Part shown: positions 7,018 through 9,773 of the stretch, one piece after another | How the letters are laid out: the number at the start of each line of letters is the position of its first letter | How positions within the stretch are numbered: position 1 is the stretch's first letter | Source: an uncultured Collinsella sp. | GTDB taxonomy: Bacteria; Actinomycetota; Coriobacteriia; Coriobacteriales; Coriobacteriaceae | Direction of reading: 5' to 3' | Length of the DNA stretch: 9,773 bases | Assembly: GCA_900754525.1 (NCBI GenBank) | Contig: CAAEDE010000076.1 | Span: 1 to 9,773, forward strand | Notes under the pieces: model-generated | What the model saw: the letters and a program-made list of their open reading frames with translations, nothing else | What the model was told of the DNA's origin: nothing | Databases searched by the model: none | Position numbers and translations under genes: made by a program

Positions 7018-7875
7018 ATGGCACTTGTTACCACCGAAAAGATGCTCAAGGACGCTCAGGCCGGTCACTACGCCGTCGGCGCGTTCAACGTCGAGAACCT
7101 CGAGTTTGTTATGGCCGTTTTGGCCGCTGCCGAGGAGACCAAGTCCCCCGTCATCATGCAGACCACCCCGGGCACCATCAAGACCGCTGGTCTGGACTAC
7201 TTCTACGGCATGGTCAAGGCTGCCGCCGAGCGCGCTTCCGTGCCCGTCGCTCTGCACCTCGATCACGGCGATGGCTATGACCGCTGCATGCAGGCTTTCC
7301 GCACCGGCTACACCTCTGTCATGATTGACGGTTCGCACGAGTCCTTCGAGGACAACATCGCCCTGACCAAGTCCGTCGCCGACGCTGGCCGCGCCATGGG
7401 CGTGCCCGTTGAGGCTGAGCTCGGTAAGGTTGGCGGCAAGGAGGACGACGGTCCCGCAGTTGAGGGCGAGAGCCCCTACACCGATCCTGCCGAGGCTAAG
7501 GAGTTCGTCGAGCGCACTGGCTGCACCTCGCTGGCTATTGGCGTTGGCACTAGCCACGGTGTGTACACGAGCGATCCGCACATCGAGCAGTCCGTGGTCA
7601 AGGCCATCCGCGACGCCGTCGACGTGCCGCTGGTTCTGCACGGCACCTCCGGTGTGCCCGATGAGCAGGTCGCCGAGGCCGTGAAGAACGGCATCTGCAA
7701 GGTCAACTACGCTACCGAGCTGCGTCAGGCCTACACCAAGGGCTTCATGGCCTACATGGCCGAGAACCCCGCCTGCTTCGATCCCAAGAAGCCGGCCAAG
7801 GAGGGTATGCGTGAGATCACCGAGCTGGTTAAGATCCGCATGACCAACCTCAACTCTGTGGGCAAAGCAGAGTAA
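7018..7875 (+). CDS. Class II ketose-bisphosphate aldolase (fructose- or tagatose-bisphosphate)
   Basis: This zinc enzyme reversibly splits a ketose-1,6-bisphosphate into dihydroxyacetone phosphate and glyceraldehyde-3-phosphate in the cytoplasm. The 285-residue length is that of the short class II group (GatY/KbaY and Bacillus-type FbaA). Seen: the acid/base Asp and first zinc His in HLDHGDG (D82, H83), the segment VEAELGKVGG (131-140), the second zinc His in GTSHGVY (H180), the third in LHGTSG (H208), and the phosphate-binding KVNYATELR (228-236). The D82/H83/H180/H208 numbering equals that of E. coli GatY/KbaY as I recall it, but substrate choice cannot be settled from this. The ATG at 7018 has AGGAG nine bases upstream; the frame is open upstream to 6877 without a ribosome site. 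It is likely controlled by the divergent DeoR-type protein. If it is the only aldolase of the genome it must serve glycolysis. Confidence 0.9.
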   Translation: MALVTTEKMLKDAQAGHYAVGAFNVENLEFVMAVLAAAEETKSPVIMQTTPGTIKTAGLDYFYGMVKAAAERASVPVALHLDHGDGYDRCMQAFRTGYTSVMIDGSHESFEDNIALTKSVADAGRAMGVPVEAELGKVGGKEDDGPAVEGESPYTDPAEAKEFVERTGCTSLAIGVGTSHGVYTSDPHIEQSVVKAIRDAVDVPLVLHGTSGVPDEQVAEAVKNGICKVNYATELRQAYTKGFMAYMAENPACFDPKKPAKEGMREITELVKIRMTNLNSVGKAE

Positions 7876-7899
7876 CAGCAAGGGTACTCTGATCCCACC

Positions 7900-8052
7900 G
7901 GACGGCTTGGGCGGGTCCCCGTACTTAGTTTCCAAAACGTCCTCGCGCATGAAGGCCCCCGTTGCCTCGCTTCTACGAAGCGTTGGCAACGGGGGCCTTC
8001 GCGCTGCGGAATGATTTTGGAAACTAAGTACGGGGACCCGCCCAAGCCGTCC
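7900..8052. repeat. 153-bp nested foldback with perfect 38-bp inverted arms
   Basis: The arms at 7900-7937 and 8015-8052 are exact reverse complements over all 38 bases. They begin GGACGGCTTGGGCGGGTCCC at the left and contain the GTCCCC/GGGGAC core. The 77 bases between them hold a second perfect stem of 16 bp (7951-7966 with 7985-8000), and its loop holds a third of 6 bp (CGCTTC/GAAGCG at 7968-7973 and 7977-7982). No coding region or transposase is inside and no clear target-site duplication flanks it. It may be a MITE or REP-like element, or a decorated terminator of the aldolase gene. Confidence 0.85.
7945..8018 (+). terminator. Probable terminator hairpin of the aldolase gene, inside the foldback
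   Basis: The inner stem GAAGGCCCCCGTTGCC/GGCAACGGGGGCCTTC (16 bp) extends outward with GCGC (7945-7948 with 8001-8004) past a 2-base bulge, and is followed at 8015-8018 by only TTTT after ten intervening bases. Position about 70 bases after the aldolase stop suits a terminator, but the T run is weak and displaced. Confidence 0.45.
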
Positions 8053-8581
8053 TGCTCGATCGTCCTTGTGGCGTTGGGGCGGAATAGTGGGGCGTGAGGG
8101 GCGCTTTGTTGGCGGGGGCTAGTATGCCCTTGCTTGGTTGGGGAAAGTTTTGTCTAGGGGTGCTTGGAGCTTTTCGAACGATGCTCGCAAGTTGAGATTC
8201 TGATCGGTTGAGCGTTTGGCTTTTGTGGTGGGGGAGTCGAGGAGGCTGTTTCTCTGTGTCGGGGGGAAGGAGAAAAGGTTTGCATGATTTAGGGATGGCT
8301 GCTGTGCTGCGTCATTGGAAGAATGCATGCTTATGCGGCCTCCTCGATGTCCACCAAAAGATTGCGCTCGGGGTATGCTGCTAGGTCCCGTGCGCTGGCA
8401 GTATTATGCCGCGGCTGCTGCAAAGAAGCGCTAAAGAAAGGCTTAATGAGGTTTGACGTTGCGATGAAACCGCAGGTAAAAGCTATCGAGTAACACTCTT
8501 GAAAGGTTTTGAGCTTAAGGGCTTTCTAAGGTTTGTGACGTGGATGTGGCGCGGACGTGCGGGGCGTGTGAATGCTCGCTG
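8053..8581. other. 529-bp stretch without a convincing gene; possible gene remnants
   Basis: Several short open frames exist but none has both a ribosome site and a recognisable product. On the minus strand, 8331-8525 is open between stops without an ATG, and its tail reads LAAYPERNLLVDIEEAA, which looks like a natural protein end. Two bases after its TAA stop, an ATG at 8328 opens a 69-codon frame to 8119, preceded by GAGGAGG at ten bases. On the plus strand, a 56-codon frame (8323-8493) overlaps the same DNA. I read this as decayed coding DNA on the minus strand, with low certainty. No tRNA or RNA gene is recognised. Confidence 0.35.
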
Positions 8582-9568
8582 TTAGCGCTGCGGCTCTGCG
8601 GCGCGCACCTGCTCGATGACCTTTTCCATCGTGGTGTCGATGCGGTCTTTTTTGAGCTCGCATTCCCAGATGGTTATGGGCGTCCAGCCCATTTGAGTGA
8701 GCGCTGCCACGGCGGCGCGATCGCGTTCGACGTTGCGACGGAACTTTGCCTCCCAAAACTCAACGTTGCGCTTGGGCTGGCTCGGATTGCACTTGGGGCA
8801 GCGGTGCCAAAAGCAGCCGTTGACGAAGATGGCGATCTTGCGTCCGGGGAAGGCGATATCGGGCTTGCCGGGTACCTTCCATTCCAAACGATAGCCCGTA
8901 AGGCCCGCGGCGCGCAGGCGCTGGCGAACGAGCAGCTCGGGTTTGGTGTTCGCACGCTTGTTGCCCTTCATGGACTTTTTTATAGCGGCGCGACGGCGCA
9001 CGAGTTCACGCTCGTCGGCGGAAAGGTCCGAGGTGTCGATGCCGTCGAGCAGGCCGGGCTTGGGGCGCTTTTTGCTGCGGCGCTTGGCTTTGCGCTTGGG
9101 TTTGGTAACGGGCTCGTCGGCTGTGGTGGACTCGGTGTCGTTGGCGGCGTTAGCCTCAAGCCGATCTTCCTTCAGCTCAATCAGGGCATCGATAAGCCCC
9201 TTGTCGGCGGGCATCCATTCCACCGTGGCAAGCGAGGCGCGCGGAAGCCAGCGGATATCGAGCTGTCGGTCATGTTTCTGAGGCTCATCGGATTCATCGG
9301 CGAGCGAGCAGTAGTAGCACTCCATGGAGAGATGAAAATCGGGGTAGTCATACTCAACGGTATAGAAATCGCGCAGGTTGGTAACTTTTACCTGCAGCTC
9401 TTCCATGAGCTCGCGGCGCACGGCGTCTTCGGGTGTCTCGCCGCGCATGAGCTTGCCGCCCGGGAATTCCCAAAGTCCTTGCATGTCGCCGTAGCCGCGC
9501 TGCACGGCAAGCAGCTCATCGGATCCTTCTTTGCGAATGATCCCAGCGGCAACATGAACAGTCTTCAA
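8582..9568 (-). CDS. NUDIX (MutT-like) hydrolase fused to a Vsr-type mismatch endonuclease
   Basis: One 328-residue protein joins two repair activities. Residues 1-135 form a NUDIX domain like MutT/NudG, which hydrolyses oxidised or unusual (d)NTPs; the NUDIX box at about 38-60 reads GKLMRGETPEDAVRRELMEE, with the usual late glycine replaced by Gln. A charged, Lys/Arg-rich linker (about 136-195, including KPKRKAKRRSKKRPKP) follows. Residues 196-326 match Vsr, which nicks DNA at T:G mismatches left by cytosine deamination: GKPD (catalytic Asp 237), FVNGCFWHRCPKC (249-260), NVERDR, and WEC (Cys 303). Asn 250 stands where E. coli Vsr has His 64. The TTG start at 9568 has AGAGGA six bases upstream and gives the usual NUDIX beginning KTVHVAAGII; no ATG serves, and a more upstream TTG at 9625 is less likely. 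No DNA methyltransferase is next to it. Confidence 0.88.
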   Translation of the reverse strand: MKTVHVAAGIIRKEGSDELLAVQRGYGDMQGLWEFPGGKLMRGETPEDAVRRELMEELQVKVTNLRDFYTVEYDYPDFHLSMECYYCSLADESDEPQKHDRQLDIRWLPRASLATVEWMPADKGLIDALIELKEDRLEANAANDTESTTADEPVTKPKRKAKRRSKKRPKPGLLDGIDTSDLSADERELVRRRAAIKKSMKGNKRANTKPELLVRQRLRAAGLTGYRLEWKVPGKPDIAFPGRKIAIFVNGCFWHRCPKCNPSQPKRNVEFWEAKFRRNVERDRAAVAALTQMGWTPITIWECELKKDRIDTTMEKVIEQVRAAEPQR

Positions 9569-9717
9569 CAGGAGTCCTCTCTCAATATCATCACGTGGCA
9601 GGCTAGCTACCCCTACCTTACACAACGGTAAGGCAAGCGTAAGCCATATCGATGGTAGCTGACTCGTCTTCTTGCGACTATAGATGCCGCCTTGATTATC
9701 AACTTCATCCGAACACC
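9569..9717. other. Leader and upstream region of the NUDIX-Vsr gene
   Basis: No gene is seen. A perfect 6-bp inverted repeat CCTTAC/GTAAGG (9616-9621 and 9628-9633) lies about 50 bases upstream of the TTG start and could be a regulator site or part of the leader. I cannot identify a convincing promoter. Confidence 0.3.
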
Positions 9718-9755
9718 TCCCACATTCATCCGCACATGTGCGGATGAATGTGGGA
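9718..9755. repeat. Perfect 38-bp palindrome
   Basis: The two 19-base halves are exact reverse complements, meeting at ACATGT with no spacer; the left half starts TCCCACATTCATCCGCACA. The element TTCATCCG also occurs at 9704-9711, just to the left. No T run follows on either strand, so it is not a usual terminator. It could be a REP-like hairpin, a protein-binding site or a cruciform-forming element near the edge of a gene outside the window. Confidence 0.85.
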
Positions 9756-9773
9756 ACCCGATACCCTGAGGGC

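Noticed and set aside
7900..8052. CRISPR or retron-type RNA interpretation of the foldback
   Set aside because: There is no repeat-spacer pattern and no reverse transcriptase or cas gene nearby; the structure is a simple nested inverted repeat.
8323..8493. Plus-strand 56-codon frame ending MRFDVAMKPQVKAIE
   Set aside because: The purine-rich stretch before its ATG is too close to act as a ribosome site, the product is unrecognised, and the opposite strand reads more like protein.
8540..9631. Plus-strand open frame of 363 codons opposite the NUDIX-Vsr gene
   Set aside because: The minus strand has NUDIX and Vsr motifs; the plus-strand product is unrecognisable and Gly/Ala/Leu-rich, as expected from antisense reading.

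Overview
The window is GC-rich DNA with compact, single-gene to two-gene transcription units. It looks like the chromosome of an anaerobic actinobacterium. The class II (Firmicutes/Coriobacteria-type) galactose-1-phosphate uridylyltransferase, a free-standing flavodiiron oxygen/NO reductase, GTG and TTG starts and GC-rich hairpins carrying a GGGGAC core together suggest Coriobacteriia, most likely Collinsella or a close relative. The taxon is inferred from gene style; no marker gene is present.

Layout. Positions 1-320 are non-coding and hold short repeats, a near-perfect 58-bp palindrome and a strong terminator for the leftward galactose operon. Positions 321-3145 (minus strand) are galK followed by galT, overlapping by 10 bases. 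Positions 3146-3483 are a divergent control region with two exact inverted copies of an 18-bp site and a partial third copy. Position 3484 starts a rightward LacI-family regulator, the obvious candidate repressor of galKT and of itself. A rightward flavodiiron protein (4645-5805) follows, with its own extended -10 promoter, and ends at a perfect 14-bp-stem terminator that lies between it and the convergent DeoR-family regulator (5880-6683, minus). A 334-bp AT-richer divergent region separates this regulator from a rightward class II ketose-bisphosphate aldolase (7018-7875). A 153-bp nested foldback with perfect 38-bp arms follows the aldolase. About 530 bp without a convincing gene comes next, then a leftward gene (8582-9568) encoding an unusual fusion of an N-terminal NUDIX (MutT-like) domain to a C-terminal Vsr-type mismatch endonuclease. 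The window closes with a perfect 38-bp palindrome (9718-9755).

How the genes work together. GalK and GalT are two steps of the Leloir pathway (galE is not in the window), controlled locally by the LacI-type protein. The DeoR regulator and the aldolase form a second sugar-phosphate unit; the aldolase could serve glycolysis or tagatose breakdown. The flavodiiron protein is for oxygen or NO detoxification. The NUDIX-Vsr fusion combines nucleotide-pool cleaning and T:G mismatch repair, or a variant of these, in one polypeptide.

The most interesting items are the NUDIX-Vsr fusion with its altered Vsr active-site residue, and several different intergenic hairpins that share a GGGGAC/GTCCCC core, which may be REP-like elements, at least one of them apparently serving as a terminator.
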